Positions 1-7,749 of a stretch of 48,272 nucleotides of DNA are shown one piece after another. Each line of letters begins with the position of its first letter. Position 1 is the stretch's first letter. The notes under the pieces are model-generated. The model worked only from the letters and a program-made list of their open reading frames with translations, was not told the DNA's origin and made no database searches. The stretch is from an uncultured Opitutales bacterium (GTDB taxonomy: Bacteria > Verrucomicrobiota > Verrucomicrobiia > Opitutales > Intestinicryptomonadaceae), in contig CALXLX010000019.1 of the NCBI GenBank assembly GCA_944389315.1, positions 1 to 48,272 on the forward strand, given 5' to 3'. A program made the position numbers and the translations under genes.

Positions 1-257
1 ATAATACGGTTGAGGAGCGCGACTTTTTCGAGTGGCGCAACGCCGAATATGAGCGCGTTTGCGCCGCAACCGATATGTCTGAGGAAGAGCAACTCAACCG
101 CAGAGCAGAGCTTGCTGAACTTAAAAAGCTTTCCATGCCGTATAGGAATAAAAGTGATCTTCCTTACGTTATGGAACGCTACGTTGCCCGCCTTAAGAGC
201 GGCAAAAACTATTACTCCCAGCGCCCGCTTCATTGGGATTCCTCCACTGTTAAATAA
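1..257 (+). CDS. C-terminal part of an unknown protein, cut by the left window edge
   Basis: The reading frame beginning at base 3 is open from the window edge to a TAA at 255-257, giving about 84 residues. An internal ATG at 75 could start a 60-residue product, but the frame stays open upstream with similar composition, so this is more likely the tail of a longer gene. The visible part is charged and helical-looking, with a Glu/Arg-rich stretch and then a Tyr/Arg-rich end that includes VMERYVARLKSGKNYYSQRP. It has no membrane segment and no motif I recognise, so I assign no function. Confidence 0.55.
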   Translation, partial: NTVEERDFFEWRNAEYERVCAATDMSEEEQLNRRAELAELKKLSMPYRNKSDLPYVMERYVARLKSGKNYYSQRPLHWDSSTVK

Positions 258-773
258 AGCGTGTCGCCGCGCACTTCCTTTTTCAGGATTTTCATTCTTC
301 CGCCGCGCGAAAAAAAGTGCCCATGCGTATTGTCGTTAAAAACCTCTTTAAAACTTCATATATGTATTTTGTGTTTGAGCACTTCGCTAAGATGCCTTTG
401 TGGTGCCTTTCATATATGCCGCCAAAAGTGGTAGACTTTGTCGCTTGTGGTGTGGTTTTTTTATGTAGTAGGAATCTTTGGCCCACTCAATGAGATCGCC
501 GCGCTTGTGGTAGGTTTTTTTGCCGCAGCCGCAAAAGTTTTCTGGCAGAGGAGCGGAAAATTTCCAAATCCAAATGTGCGCATAAAGCAACAGCGGGGGC
601 TATAAATTCCGCATCTTAAGCTCGACTTTAATTGCCTGTCTAAAGCCTTAAATATGCGGGTTTACTGCGACGCTTTTAGATATGCTACTCGTATGCTTTG
701 CGGCCCCGCAGGGCTGCCTGGAAAATATCGTCTCCAGAAATTCTATAATGGCGCAATTTCAAAATAGCTTTTT

Positions 774-802
774 TTGTTGACTGTGAGGCCTATTGGTACA
801 AT
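774..802 (+). promoter_or_regulatory. candidate sigma-70 promoter of ilvC
   Basis: TTGTTG (774-779) and TACAAT (797-802) are separated by 17 bases, a standard housekeeping-sigma arrangement. TTGACT at 777-782 is a closer -35 match, but it leaves only 14 bases of spacer. Transcription would begin near 809 and give a leader of about 60 bases that contains the 821-840 inverted repeat. This rests on sequence matching alone. Confidence 0.4.
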
Positions 803-820
803 CTGTCGGACAATTATACC

Positions 821-840
821 TTAATCGAATTTTCGATTAA
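821..840. promoter_or_regulatory. perfect 9-bp inverted repeat in the ilvC leader
   Basis: TTAATCGAA (821-829) and TTCGATTAA (832-840) are exact reverse complements around a 2-base centre. The element ends 28 bases before the ilvC ATG and lies just downstream of the predicted transcription start. The tight centre suits a dimeric repressor operator better than an RNA hairpin, since a loop of two is too small and the inner pairs would have to open. No regulator gene lies nearby. Confidence 0.4.
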
Positions 841-868
841 AAACAAATCAACTGTAAAAGGAGCAATT

Positions 869-1903
869 ATGCCCGCTAAAGTATATCATGATAAAGACGC
901 CGATCTCGGCGTATTAAAGAATAAAACTCTGGCGATTATCGGATACGGGTCGCAGGGTCACGCCCACGCGCGCAATCTTAAGGACAGCGGATGCAAGGTC
1001 ATCATAGGTCTCTATCCCAAGAGCAAGTCGAAGGAGCAGGCCAAGAAGCACGGCTTTGAGGTTTACGACACCGCCGAGGCTGTCAAGAAGGCCGACATAA
1101 TCATGATTGCCGCTCCCGACATGAAGCAGGCGGACATATACAAGAAGGACATTGAGCCCAATCTTACCCCCGGCAAGACGCTCGCGTTCCTCCACGGCTT
1201 GTCCATACATTTCGGCCTGATAAAGATCCCCGCGGGCGTTAACGTAATTATGATAGCCCCCAAGGGACCCGGCCACGAAGTTCGTTCGCAGTATCTCGAG
1301 GGCAAGGGCGTTCCGAGCCTTATCGCGGTATTCCAGGGCGGCAAAGAGGCGAAGAAAATCGCGCTGGCATGGGCTAAGGGCATAGGCGGCACTCGCGCGG
1401 GCGTGATAGAGACCACCTTCAAGGAGGAGACGGAGACGGACCTCTTCGGCGAGCAGGCTGTCCTTTGCGGCGGCGTAAGCGAGCTGATACGCTGCGGTTT
1501 CGAGACCCTCGTCGAGGCCGGCTACAAGCCCGAGATGGCGTACTTTGAGTGCTGCCACGAGATGAAGCTCATTGTTGACCTCATCGTAGAGAGCGGCATT
1601 TCCGGCATGCGTTTCTCCATATCCGAGACCGCCAAGTACGGCGACGTCACCCGCGGCCCGCGCGTGATAACCAAGGATACGAAGAAGAACATGAAGAAGA
1701 TCCTCAAGGAGATTCAGAGCGGCCAGTTTGTAAGAGAGTGGAGCAAGGAGTACAAGGCCGGGCTTCCCAACTACAAGAAGCTTCTTGCCGCAGGCGAAAA
1801 GCACCCCATCGAGAAGACGGGTCAGCGCCTTCGCTCGCTCATGCCCTGGGTTTCCAAAACAAACATCAAGGGTGTTCAGGCGGCCTATTCGGACGCCAAG
1901 TAG
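869..1903 (+). CDS. ilvC: ketol-acid reductoisomerase (NADP+), class I
   Basis: The enzyme performs the Mg-dependent alkyl migration and NADPH reduction that turns 2-acetolactate or 2-aceto-2-hydroxybutyrate into the dihydroxy acids of valine, isoleucine and leucine synthesis, in the cytoplasm. At 344 residues it has the length of short class I enzymes. The N-terminal Rossmann signature [17 protein letters not shown] lies at about residues 26-42. The C-terminal knotted domain carries the metal ligands in [12 protein letters not shown] and the ECCHEMKLI segment. The ATG at 869 has AAGGAG at 858-863, a good ribosome site. No ilvB, ilvN or ilvD adjoins it, and a strong terminator follows, so it is probably transcribed alone. 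Confidence 0.97.
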   Translation: MPAKVYHDKDADLGVLKNKTLAIIGYGSQGHAHARNLKDSGCKVIIGLYPKSKSKEQAKKHGFEVYDTAEAVKKADIIMIAAPDMKQADIYKKDIEPNLTPGKTLAFLHGLSIHFGLIKIPAGVNVIMIAPKGPGHEVRSQYLEGKGVPSLIAVFQGGKEAKKIALAWAKGIGGTRAGVIETTFKEETETDLFGEQAVLCGGVSELIRCGFETLVEAGYKPEMAYFECCHEMKLIVDLIVESGISGMRFSISETAKYGDVTRGPRVITKDTKKNMKKILKEIQSGQFVREWSKEYKAGLPNYKKLLAAGEKHPIEKTGQRLRSLMPWVSKTNIKGVQAAYSDAK

Positions 1904-1920
1904 AAAAAGGTTTTTCCCGA

Positions 1921-1956
1921 AGGGACGCAGACGGAAGGTCTGCGTCTCTTTTTCTT
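1921..1956 (+). terminator. intrinsic terminator after ilvC
   Basis: GACGCAGAC (1924-1932) pairs perfectly with GTCTGCGTC (1938-1946) around a GGAAG loop. Three more pairs, one of them G-T, extend the stem outward. A T-rich tail (1947-1956) follows and runs right up to the hemC start codon. Confidence 0.9.
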
Positions 1957-1957
1957 T

Positions 1958-2809
1958 ATGAAAAAAATTTACAAAGTGGCCACGCGCGCGAGCGCGCTGG
2001 CGATGGTTCAGACCCGCAAGGCGGTGGAGGCCTTGTCGGCGGCTTTCCCGGATTTCGGGTTTGAGATTGTCGAAATTAAGACAACCGGGGACAGGCGGCT
2101 TGAGTGGTCTCTTGAGAAGGCCGGCGGAAAGGGGCTTTTTACCAAGGAAATAGAGGACGCCCTTTTGAATATGTCGGCAGACCTGGCGGTTCACAGCGCC
2201 AAGGATTTGCCCTCTGAAATGCCCGGCGGATTGACAATCGCGGCGGTTCTGCCCAGGGACGACTCGCGCGATGTTCTCGTTTTAAAAACCGAACCTCCCA
2301 CCGTAATAGCAAGCGGTTCTCCCAGAAGAAGGGAGCAGTTGAAAAAGATATTTCCCCAGGCGGTGTGGAAGGATATAAGGGGAAACATAGAAACGCGCCT
2401 GCGCAAGATAGACGACGGCTATGCCGAGGCGGGGGTGCTGTCAGCTGCGGCACTCGACAGGCTGGGCATGGAGAGTTTCGGGGGGCTGCGCTTTATGCGG
2501 CTCAAGGTTCAAAATTGCGTGCCGGCTGTCGGGCAGGGAATTATTGCGGTGCAGTGCAGGAAATCTGACGCGGGGCTGTTTTCTAAAATTTCCGACTCCA
2601 AGACCATGCTTGCCTTGCAGCTTGAAAGGGAGTTTTTGATTTCCCTGGGCGGAGGGTGCCAGTCGGCCTATGCGGCGCATTACGACGGCAGCGTGTTGCA
2701 CATATACCACGAATCGTGCGGATATGCGTCCTACGAGATGGATTCCTCTGCGCCTGTCGACGAGCTCAAGGGCCAGATACGCGGGATATGCGCAGGATTG
2801 CGGAGATAA
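1958..2809 (+). CDS. hemC: hydroxymethylbilane synthase (porphobilinogen deaminase)
   Basis: It polymerises four porphobilinogen units into hydroxymethylbilane for haem, sirohaem and cobalamin synthesis in the cytoplasm. The family start is clear (MKKIYKVATRASALAMVQT, compare the usual IGTRxSxLA). The catalytic region HSAKDLPSEMPGGL carries the essential Asp. GGGCQ, about 45 residues from the end, supplies the cysteine that binds the dipyrromethane cofactor. At 283 residues it is somewhat short against about 310 in E. coli, with the loss in the C-terminal domain. The ATG directly follows the ilvC terminator and has no Shine-Dalgarno sequence, so its promoter and mode of initiation are unclear. 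No other haem gene is adjacent. Confidence 0.93.
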   Translation: MKKIYKVATRASALAMVQTRKAVEALSAAFPDFGFEIVEIKTTGDRRLEWSLEKAGGKGLFTKEIEDALLNMSADLAVHSAKDLPSEMPGGLTIAAVLPRDDSRDVLVLKTEPPTVIASGSPRRREQLKKIFPQAVWKDIRGNIETRLRKIDDGYAEAGVLSAAALDRLGMESFGGLRFMRLKVQNCVPAVGQGIIAVQCRKSDAGLFSKISDSKTMLALQLEREFLISLGGGCQSAYAAHYDGSVLHIYHESCGYASYEMDSSAPVDELKGQIRGICAGLRR

Positions 2810-2920
2810 AATTTGGCGCGGGTTTAAATTAAGGTTGATAGTCGGCCAAAATATTGTTTCATAATTTTAATTAGAAGCGCGGTACGCCGCGCGAAAATGC
2901 AAAGGCGTTTTTTTTTAGAT

Positions 2921-4906
2921 ATGTCCAACGAAAACAATCCAAATCAAAGCAGGCCTGCCGAAGAAGATTCGGTGGATTTAAGCTCTCTGGAGAATCTCCA
3001 GTTCAAAACCGCATGGACGCCGAGTTCGTCGTCGGAGGACGGAAAATTTTTGAAGAGAAGTTTTGAGCCGAGGCGCAAGCCTTTCGGCGCCGGAAAGCCG
3101 CGGGGAGACACTCCTTCAGACGGAGATTTCCCCCGCAGGGAGAAACCCCGCGGAAACTTTAAGGATTCCCGCAGGCAGCGTTTCGGCGAGGGCGGGCAGA
3201 GGCGCGGAAAAGCCCCCCAAGACAAACGCTCTTTTGACGGAGGCAGACCGGCCCGCAAGGGTAGGGACGGCAAATTTGAAAAGAGAGCCTATGTTCCCTT
3301 CAAGTTTACGATGGACGTTCTCTTCTATCCGGAGGACGCCGCGTTTGCAAAGTTGTCTTCAGTGATGAAGCGACTGAAGCGCACATACCAGCTTTTCGAC
3401 ATAGCAAACCTCATACTTGAAAAGCCGGAGAGGTTTATAGTGGTGGCTAAAAATCTGCCCGATGCAGACGGGAAAATATCCCCGCTGTATTGCGCGCAGC
3501 CGCTTAATCTTCCGTTCGACAACGAGGAATCCGCCCGCAGGTTTGCAATAGACCGCTACGTTTCGGAGCTTTTTGTGAAGGAGAGCGTGGACGTAGAGCC
3601 CCCGAAGGGAAATTTTCAGGTCGTAAACATATGTTCGCTGGGCGGGGAGATACTCGGTGCCCCGAATTGGCATAGGTACGGCGAGTTCCTGAAGGAATTC
3701 CATTCGGAGAAGTACCCACATGTTTCTTACGAGAGGTTTTTGGCTTCGATAGAGTCCTCCCGCGACGCCGACAAAATCGCCGGGTGGCTCGAGAGCATGA
3801 AGAAGCGCGAGGTTTACAAGCTCAAGGAGCCTGCGGAAGGCGAGGGCGAGTCGGTGTTTGAAACCAGGGAGGCTGCGGCCAACTACGTGTCCGTAAAATT
3901 TGCGGACAACCTTGTGAAAGTCTACGAGACCGTCCGCATGAAGGGGACCAACATAGCATTGCTACCAAATGGCTTGATAAAGCGCAACATGGAGGAAATG
4001 CTCAGAAACCAGAGGCGTTTCCCCATCGTTACGGCAAACAATTTGCGCGGAAGGCTGCGTCGCTCCGGCTTTGCTATATACAAGCGCGGCTCCAAGAGTT
4101 ATGCGTTTGTCTCTGCGGTAAAGCGCAAGTTCCTTTTTGAAGGGGAGACTTTCTCGGAACAGCCGCAAAAGGTATTCGATTTCATAACGGCAAATCCGGG
4201 GGTGAGCGCGTTTTCCCTTCCGTATCTATTCCTGGGGCTCGAGGCTCCGGAGATTAAGCAGAAGGCGAAATCTCTGGCGGAGGAGCACAACAACGTTTCC
4301 CAGCAGGAGGCAGATGCCGCGCAGGAGCCAAAACCGGAGGGCGCGATGCTTCCAGAGGACGAATCAAATGGCGCCGCAGAGGGGCAGGCGTCGGCGGATG
4401 CGCCCGCTTTGGAGCAGAGCGCCGATACCGCGGCGGACGCTGAGGTCCAGGGAGCTGAACTTGTGCCGGAAAATGCTTCCGGTAAATATTCTCCCGAGCA
4501 GCTTGAGAAGATTAAAGACGTTTCGAGGGAGCTGCTCTGGCTTGTTTCGGAAGGTTATGTAGTTGAGTATGCAGACGCAACTTTGCAGGCAAACCCCTAT
4601 ATGCCGCGCCCAAAGGCGGCGTCTAAGGACGGCAAGGCCGAAGCAAATGCGGCTGCGGAAAGCCAGAATGATGACGGTGCGGTTTCCTCAGACGGCGGCG
4701 AAGCGGCCGAAGGAGTTTCGGATTCCATGGAGGCTGCAGCGGAGGATATTCCCTCGGATAGCGAGTCGTCGGACGCGGTTCTCGCCTCTCAAGAGGCTCA
4801 GCCTGCCGGAGATTCCTACGGTGCGGAGTGCAATTTGAAAGAGTGCCTGCCCCCGTCTGTCGCCGAAGAGTCAAAGGAAAATTCAGAAGGGGAAAAGAAA
4901 GAGTAA
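2921..4906 (+). CDS. large protein of unknown function with basic Arg/Gly-rich N-terminus and acidic Ala/Glu-rich C-terminus
   Basis: I do not recognise a family. About 661 residues from the ATG at 2921; an in-frame ATG at 2897 would add eight residues, and neither has a good ribosome site. Residues about 45-125 are rich in Arg, Lys, Gly and Pro with RG/PRG repeats, as in disordered RNA-binding regions. A globular middle (about 130-455) holds alternating helices and strands, including FTMDVLFYPED and a basic stretch near NNLRGRLRRSGFAIYKRGSKSYAFV. The rest is low-complexity and acidic, broken by one helical island (about 530-570). There is no signal peptide or membrane segment. Nucleic-acid or ribosome association is an inference from charge only. 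A strong terminator follows. Confidence 0.8.
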   Translation: MSNENNPNQSRPAEEDSVDLSSLENLQFKTAWTPSSSSEDGKFLKRSFEPRRKPFGAGKPRGDTPSDGDFPRREKPRGNFKDSRRQRFGEGGQRRGKAPQDKRSFDGGRPARKGRDGKFEKRAYVPFKFTMDVLFYPEDAAFAKLSSVMKRLKRTYQLFDIANLILEKPERFIVVAKNLPDADGKISPLYCAQPLNLPFDNEESARRFAIDRYVSELFVKESVDVEPPKGNFQVVNICSLGGEILGAPNWHRYGEFLKEFHSEKYPHVSYERFLASIESSRDADKIAGWLESMKKREVYKLKEPAEGEGESVFETREAAANYVSVKFADNLVKVYETVRMKGTNIALLPNGLIKRNMEEMLRNQRRFPIVTANNLRGRLRRSGFAIYKRGSKSYAFVSAVKRKFLFEGETFSEQPQKVFDFITANPGVSAFSLPYLFLGLEAPEIKQKAKSLAEEHNNVSQQEADAAQEPKPEGAMLPEDESNGAAEGQASADAPALEQSADTAADAEVQGAELVPENASGKYSPEQLEKIKDVSRELLWLVSEGYVVEYADATLQANPYMPRPKAASKDGKAEANAAAESQNDDGAVSSDGGEAAEGVSDSMEAAAEDIPSDSESSDAVLASQEAQPAGDSYGAECNLKECLPPSVAEESKENSEGEKKE

Positions 4907-4939
4907 AGACTTTTCTTCCTAATAATATTTTTTAGCGCG

Positions 4940-4973
4940 GCGCGGAGATTATTTTTCCCTCCGCGCTTTTTTT
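4940..4973 (+). terminator. intrinsic terminator
   Basis: GCGCGGAG (4940-4947) pairs with CTCCGCGC (4959-4966) around an 11-base loop and is followed by seven T (4967-4973). It ends the transcript of the preceding 661-residue protein. Confidence 0.85.
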
Positions 4974-5257
4974 CGCCAAGTCCCGGTCGGGGCGGGCGCA
5001 AAGACCGTTGTGTGGTTTTTTTGCGCAAGAGCCGTTTTTTTGCGTTTAGGCCCGCAAAAATTGCCGCATAGTGTGGACGGTGTGGTTTCTCTATCCGATA
5101 TACTTTGTAATATTTTGACTTTTAGCGTTAAAAAAATAAAACTTTCTTGCAAAGCGGGGGCAACGTTAAAAAAATCCGCATAAGAAAATGCGATAATTTC
5201 CCGAACGGGAATGTGCCCGTTGCATAATACGGGAAAAGTCAGATTTACGGAGAAATT
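4974..5257. other. intergenic region upstream of the Gfo/Idh/MocA gene
   Basis: With the terminator, this makes about 350 non-coding bases. Poly-T stretches after GTGTGG (about 5012-5025) resemble the motif seen at 442-521. TTGACT at 5115-5120 with TAAAAC at 5137-5142 (16-base spacer) is a possible but weak promoter. Further T/A-rich sequence leads to the nested inverted repeats at 5197-5236. I see no gene. Confidence 0.4.
5197..5236. promoter_or_regulatory. nested inverted repeats before an oxidoreductase gene
   Basis: TTTCCCG (5197-5203) and CGGGAAA (5230-5236) form the outer arms. CCCGAACGGG lies at the left edge, and CCCGT/ACGGG lie inside on the right. The whole element ends 21 bases before the ATG at 5258, a position suited to an operator or a 5' UTR hairpin. 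No assigned regulator is nearby. Confidence 0.35.
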
Positions 5258-6331
5258 ATGGAAAAGTTAAAAGTAATGATAGTCGGTTGCGGCAATATGG
5301 GGACATCCCATGCCAAAGCCTACCACAATATAGAAGGCTACGAACTCTGCGCCATTGTAGACAAGTCCGAGGCCAACAGGGAGAAGGTGAATAAACTTCT
5401 CGGTGGCAACTATCCTCTTTACGAGGATTTTGACGATGCTCTTGCAAAGGCCAAGCCCGACGTGGTTTCAATATGCACCTACCCGGACTCCCACGAGGGT
5501 TTCGCCATAAAAGCTCTTGAAGCCGGTTGCCATGTGTTTGTGGAAAAGCCCTTGGCGACCACTGTCAAAGGGGCGGAAAACATAATATCAACGGCGCGCA
5601 GGCTGGGCAAGAAGGTTGTGGTAGGATACATACTCCGCCAGCATCCGAGCTGGAAGAAGTTCATAGAGCTTGCAAAAGGATTGGGCAAGCCCCTGGTAAT
5701 GCGCATGAATTTGAACCAGCAGTCTCACGGATTTATGTGGAATGTCCACAAAAACCTAATGAAGGGCGCTTCCCCCATAGTGGATTGCGGAGTCCATTAT
5801 GTGGACGTCATGTGCCAGATGACGGGCGCAAAGCCCGTTAGCGTGCATGCCATAGGCGCGCGCCTTACGGACCAGATAGCTCCTGACCAGTACAACTACG
5901 GGCAGCTGCAGGTTACCTTTGACGACGGTTCCGTGGGGTGGTACGAGGCCGGTTGGGGCCCGATGGCGTCCCAGAAGGCGTTCTTTGTCAAGGACGTCTG
6001 GGGCCCGAAGGGTTCGGCTACTATAGACGCCAAAAATGCGGGCGCGGAGGGCAAGTCCGACAATGTGGACTCCCACACAAAGACGGAGCAGATAAGGGTC
6101 CACTATGCGGATCAGAACTCCGAAAACGAGTTCACCAGGCAGGACGAATGGTTCAGCACCGAGGACGAGCCCGATCATGACGGCCTCTGCCAGCGCGAAC
6201 AGGAGTTCCTGCTTGACGCCATCGTAAACAACAAGGACATCTCCGAGCATATGGACGCCGCAGTCCAGAGCCTGCGCATAGTTCTTGCGGCCGATAAATC
6301 CGTAAAGACCGGCGAGGTAGTAAAGCTTTAG
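5258..6331 (+). CDS. Gfo/Idh/MocA-family NAD(P)-dependent oxidoreductase
   Basis: A 357-residue soluble dehydrogenase of the glucose-fructose oxidoreductase / inositol dehydrogenase superfamily, typically acting on sugars, inositols or their amino or acid derivatives. The N-terminal Rossmann motif is VGCGNMGTSHAKAY (about residues 9-22). CHVFVEKPLATT contains the family's EKP lysine motif (about residue 97), and GASPIVDCGVHYVDVM matches the conserved Asp/His catalytic segment of the C-terminal domain. GGAG at 5249-5252 lies 5 bases before the ATG. There is no signal sequence, so it is cytoplasmic. It is a single-gene unit with its own terminator. The substrate cannot be read from sequence. 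Confidence 0.9.
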   Translation: MEKLKVMIVGCGNMGTSHAKAYHNIEGYELCAIVDKSEANREKVNKLLGGNYPLYEDFDDALAKAKPDVVSICTYPDSHEGFAIKALEAGCHVFVEKPLATTVKGAENIISTARRLGKKVVVGYILRQHPSWKKFIELAKGLGKPLVMRMNLNQQSHGFMWNVHKNLMKGASPIVDCGVHYVDVMCQMTGAKPVSVHAIGARLTDQIAPDQYNYGQLQVTFDDGSVGWYEAGWGPMASQKAFFVKDVWGPKGSATIDAKNAGAEGKSDNVDSHTKTEQIRVHYADQNSENEFTRQDEWFSTEDEPDHDGLCQREQEFLLDAIVNNKDISEHMDAAVQSLRIVLAADKSVKTGEVVKL

Positions 6332-6365
6332 TCGGCGTGTCATTACTATTTTGTCTCAACTTCGG

Positions 6366-6392
6366 CGCGGGGGGCTTCTCCCGCGTTTTTTT
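6366..6392 (+). terminator. intrinsic terminator after the oxidoreductase
   Basis: CGCGGG (6366-6371) pairs with CCCGCG (6380-6385), with two inner pairs possible, around a small loop and is followed by seven T (6386-6392). Confidence 0.85.
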
Positions 6393-6695
6393 AATATGCA
6401 TAAAAGCGCCGCATCGCAATTGGCGGCGGGTTTGGCTTTGAACAAGGCGCGGCGTTAATGCGCGGGGAAAGCTTTTTCCCAAAAAACGTATCTTCGCACG
6501 GCGGTGAGAAACGCCGCAGGCGTTGGCAAAAGCGCGCGTTGGCGAAATCGCGGAAAAATGCGCCATTTTGCGAAACTTATTTTGTCCTTTCGGCGTTTCC
6601 CAATAAAAATATCTCAACCGATAAGACGCTGCAGTTTGCGTTTGCAAAAAAACGGGAACTGCTTTAACGTGTTTAAAAATTCGGATTTTAATTTT
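6393..6695. other. 303-base leader region of the type II secretion operon
   Basis: No credible gene. The ORF containing the first pseudopilin is open back to 6504, but that extension is basic, atypical and lacks a ribosome site. The stretch is rich in GGCG/CGCC repeats that could fold, for example around 6500-6525, and becomes AT-rich just before the ATG at 6696. The operon promoter must lie here, but I cannot pick a convincing -35/-10 pair. Confidence 0.35.
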
Positions 6696-7115
6696 ATGAA
6701 AGACAAAAATAGAAAGAACAGAAGGGCGTTTACCCTATTTGAAATACTTATAGTCATAGGCCTGATGGCGTTGCTCGTGTCTTTTGTTGTGGGCAACTTG
6801 GACAGAGTTATGACGGGGGCGCAGGAGAGCCTTGCGAAATCGTTTGTAAAAGGCTCGGTGCAGACTCCGCTGATGGCGTACAAGCTGGCCATAGGCAGGT
6901 ATCCTTCTACGGAGGAGGGCCTGCAGGCGTTGATAAAGGCTCCCGAGAGCGTTGCGGCAAACTGGAAGGGGCCGTACATAAAGGAAATTCCGCTCGATCC
7001 GTGGAACAATCCGTACCAGTACTGTTTCCCGGGAGTCCACAATAAGGATTCCTACGATATCTGGTCGTTTGGGCCTGACGGAGTGGCCAGCGACGACGAT
7101 ATAGGAAATTGGTAG
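6696..7115 (+). CDS. gspG: type II secretion major pseudopilin GspG
   Basis: The major subunit of the periplasmic pseudopilus that pushes folded substrates through the secretin. 139 residues, normal for the family. A short basic leader is followed by the prepilin peptidase site RRA/FTLFEILIVIGL with Glu at +5 and a hydrophobic helix. The C-terminal signature is diagnostic of GspG: GRYPSTEEGLQALIKAP, WKGPYIKEIPLDPWNNPYQY and SFGPDG (calcium-binding region). The residue before the cleavage site is Ala, not the usual Gly. The ATG at 6696 gives the normal leader length, although no Shine-Dalgarno is visible. First gene of the operon. Confidence 0.95.
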   Translation: MKDKNRKNRRAFTLFEILIVIGLMALLVSFVVGNLDRVMTGAQESLAKSFVKGSVQTPLMAYKLAIGRYPSTEEGLQALIKAPESVAANWKGPYIKEIPLDPWNNPYQYCFPGVHNKDSYDIWSFGPDGVASDDDIGNW

Positions 7116-7152
7116 AATTTTCCCCGCAGATTTCTTTCGGACGCAGAAAAAG

Positions 7153-7749
7153 TTGCAAAATCTGTTGGACAAGCCGGCTCATGCGTTTGGCAGGTGCGCC
7201 TTTACTCTATTTGAAGCGCTTGCTGTGCTTGCGTTGATAGCCCTTATGGCGTCGCTTGCGGCGGTGGATTTCGGATTTCTGGACTCTATGTCCGTCCGGC
7301 CGGTGGAGACTGTACTTAAAAATGCCGTAAGGCAGGCCAAGGCGGCGGCAGACTCGGCAGGCAAGGAGCGCGCGCTGTATTTCGACGCGGAAGGCATGCA
7401 GTTTGTCCTGAGGGATTTTGAAAGCGCGGCGGTGGTGGCCAAAATGCCGTTGTATCCGAAGGCGGAAAATGCGGCCGGGGGGAAAAAGCAGGAGGAATCG
7501 GAAATGACGGATTCGGACGAGCCGAAGAATGCCGCTCCGCCGGTAAAAATCGTGTTTGAGCCTGTCATACCTGAGGCGGAAAACTCGTTCGAGTCGTCCT
7601 TCGGAACTCTCGATGAAATTCCGTGCCTGCGGTTTTATCCGGACGGGGCTTCGTCAGAATGCATAATAAAAATTTCTACGGGTGGCGGCCCTGAACGGCG
7701 TTTCAGGCTGGATCCTTTCTCGGAGGTGCCTGTTGAGATCAAGGAATAA
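7153..7749 (+). CDS. gspH: type II secretion minor pseudopilin, GspH-like
   Basis: 198 residues. A short leader ends in GRCA/FTLFEALAVLALIALM, a prepilin-type N-terminus with Glu at +5 and again Ala before the cut. The periplasmic part has strands around ALYFDAEGMQFVLRDF and an acidic linker (about residues 110-140). Position second after gspG and the FTLFE helix support GspH, but the globular part is diverged. There is no in-frame ATG before the prepilin site. TTG at 7153 (or 7165) is the only reasonable start, 37 bases after gspG. It overlaps gspI by 17 bases. Confidence 0.8.
   Translation: MQNLLDKPAHAFGRCAFTLFEALAVLALIALMASLAAVDFGFLDSMSVRPVETVLKNAVRQAKAAADSAGKERALYFDAEGMQFVLRDFESAAVVAKMPLYPKAENAAGGKKQEESEMTDSDEPKNAAPPVKIVFEPVIPEAENSFESSFGTLDEIPCLRFYPDGASSECIIKISTGGGPERRFRLDPFSEVPVEIKE
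7722..7726 (+). promoter_or_regulatory. ribosome-binding site that fixes a TTG start for gspI
   Basis: GGAGG at 7722-7726 lies inside the end of gspH and 6 bases before TTG at 7733. This is better than the sites of the in-frame GTG at 7682, GTG at 7757 or ATG at 7766. It indicates translational coupling of gspI to gspH. Confidence 0.6.

Larger units (their letters stand above)
258..868. other. 611-base intergenic stretch upstream of ilvC
   Basis: No convincing gene is seen here. A weak GCGTG/CGCGC hairpin (259-272) followed by five T could terminate the upstream gene. Two near-identical GT-rich stretches ending in seven T lie at 442-462 and 502-521. A short minus-strand ORF (387-590, 67 codons) with a CGCG zinc-ribbon-like start crosses them, but it has no family support. 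A GCGGCCC/GGGCTGC hairpin sits at 700-717. The last 100 bases hold a candidate promoter and a perfect inverted repeat, listed separately. Confidence 0.5.

Noticed and set aside
700..717. Hairpin GCGGCCC/GGGCTGC as a terminator or structured RNA
   Set aside because: No T-run follows, no gene ends just before it, and it matches no RNA family I know.
914..2194. Long minus-strand ORF (426 codons) opposite ilvC and hemC
   Set aside because: It lies antisense to two firmly identified genes, shows no domain, and is explained by codon bias keeping the complementary frame open.
6504..6695. N-terminal extension of GspG from an upstream ATG at 6504
   Set aside because: It would place about 64 basic residues before the prepilin leader, unlike the family. 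The ATG at 6696 gives the normal length.
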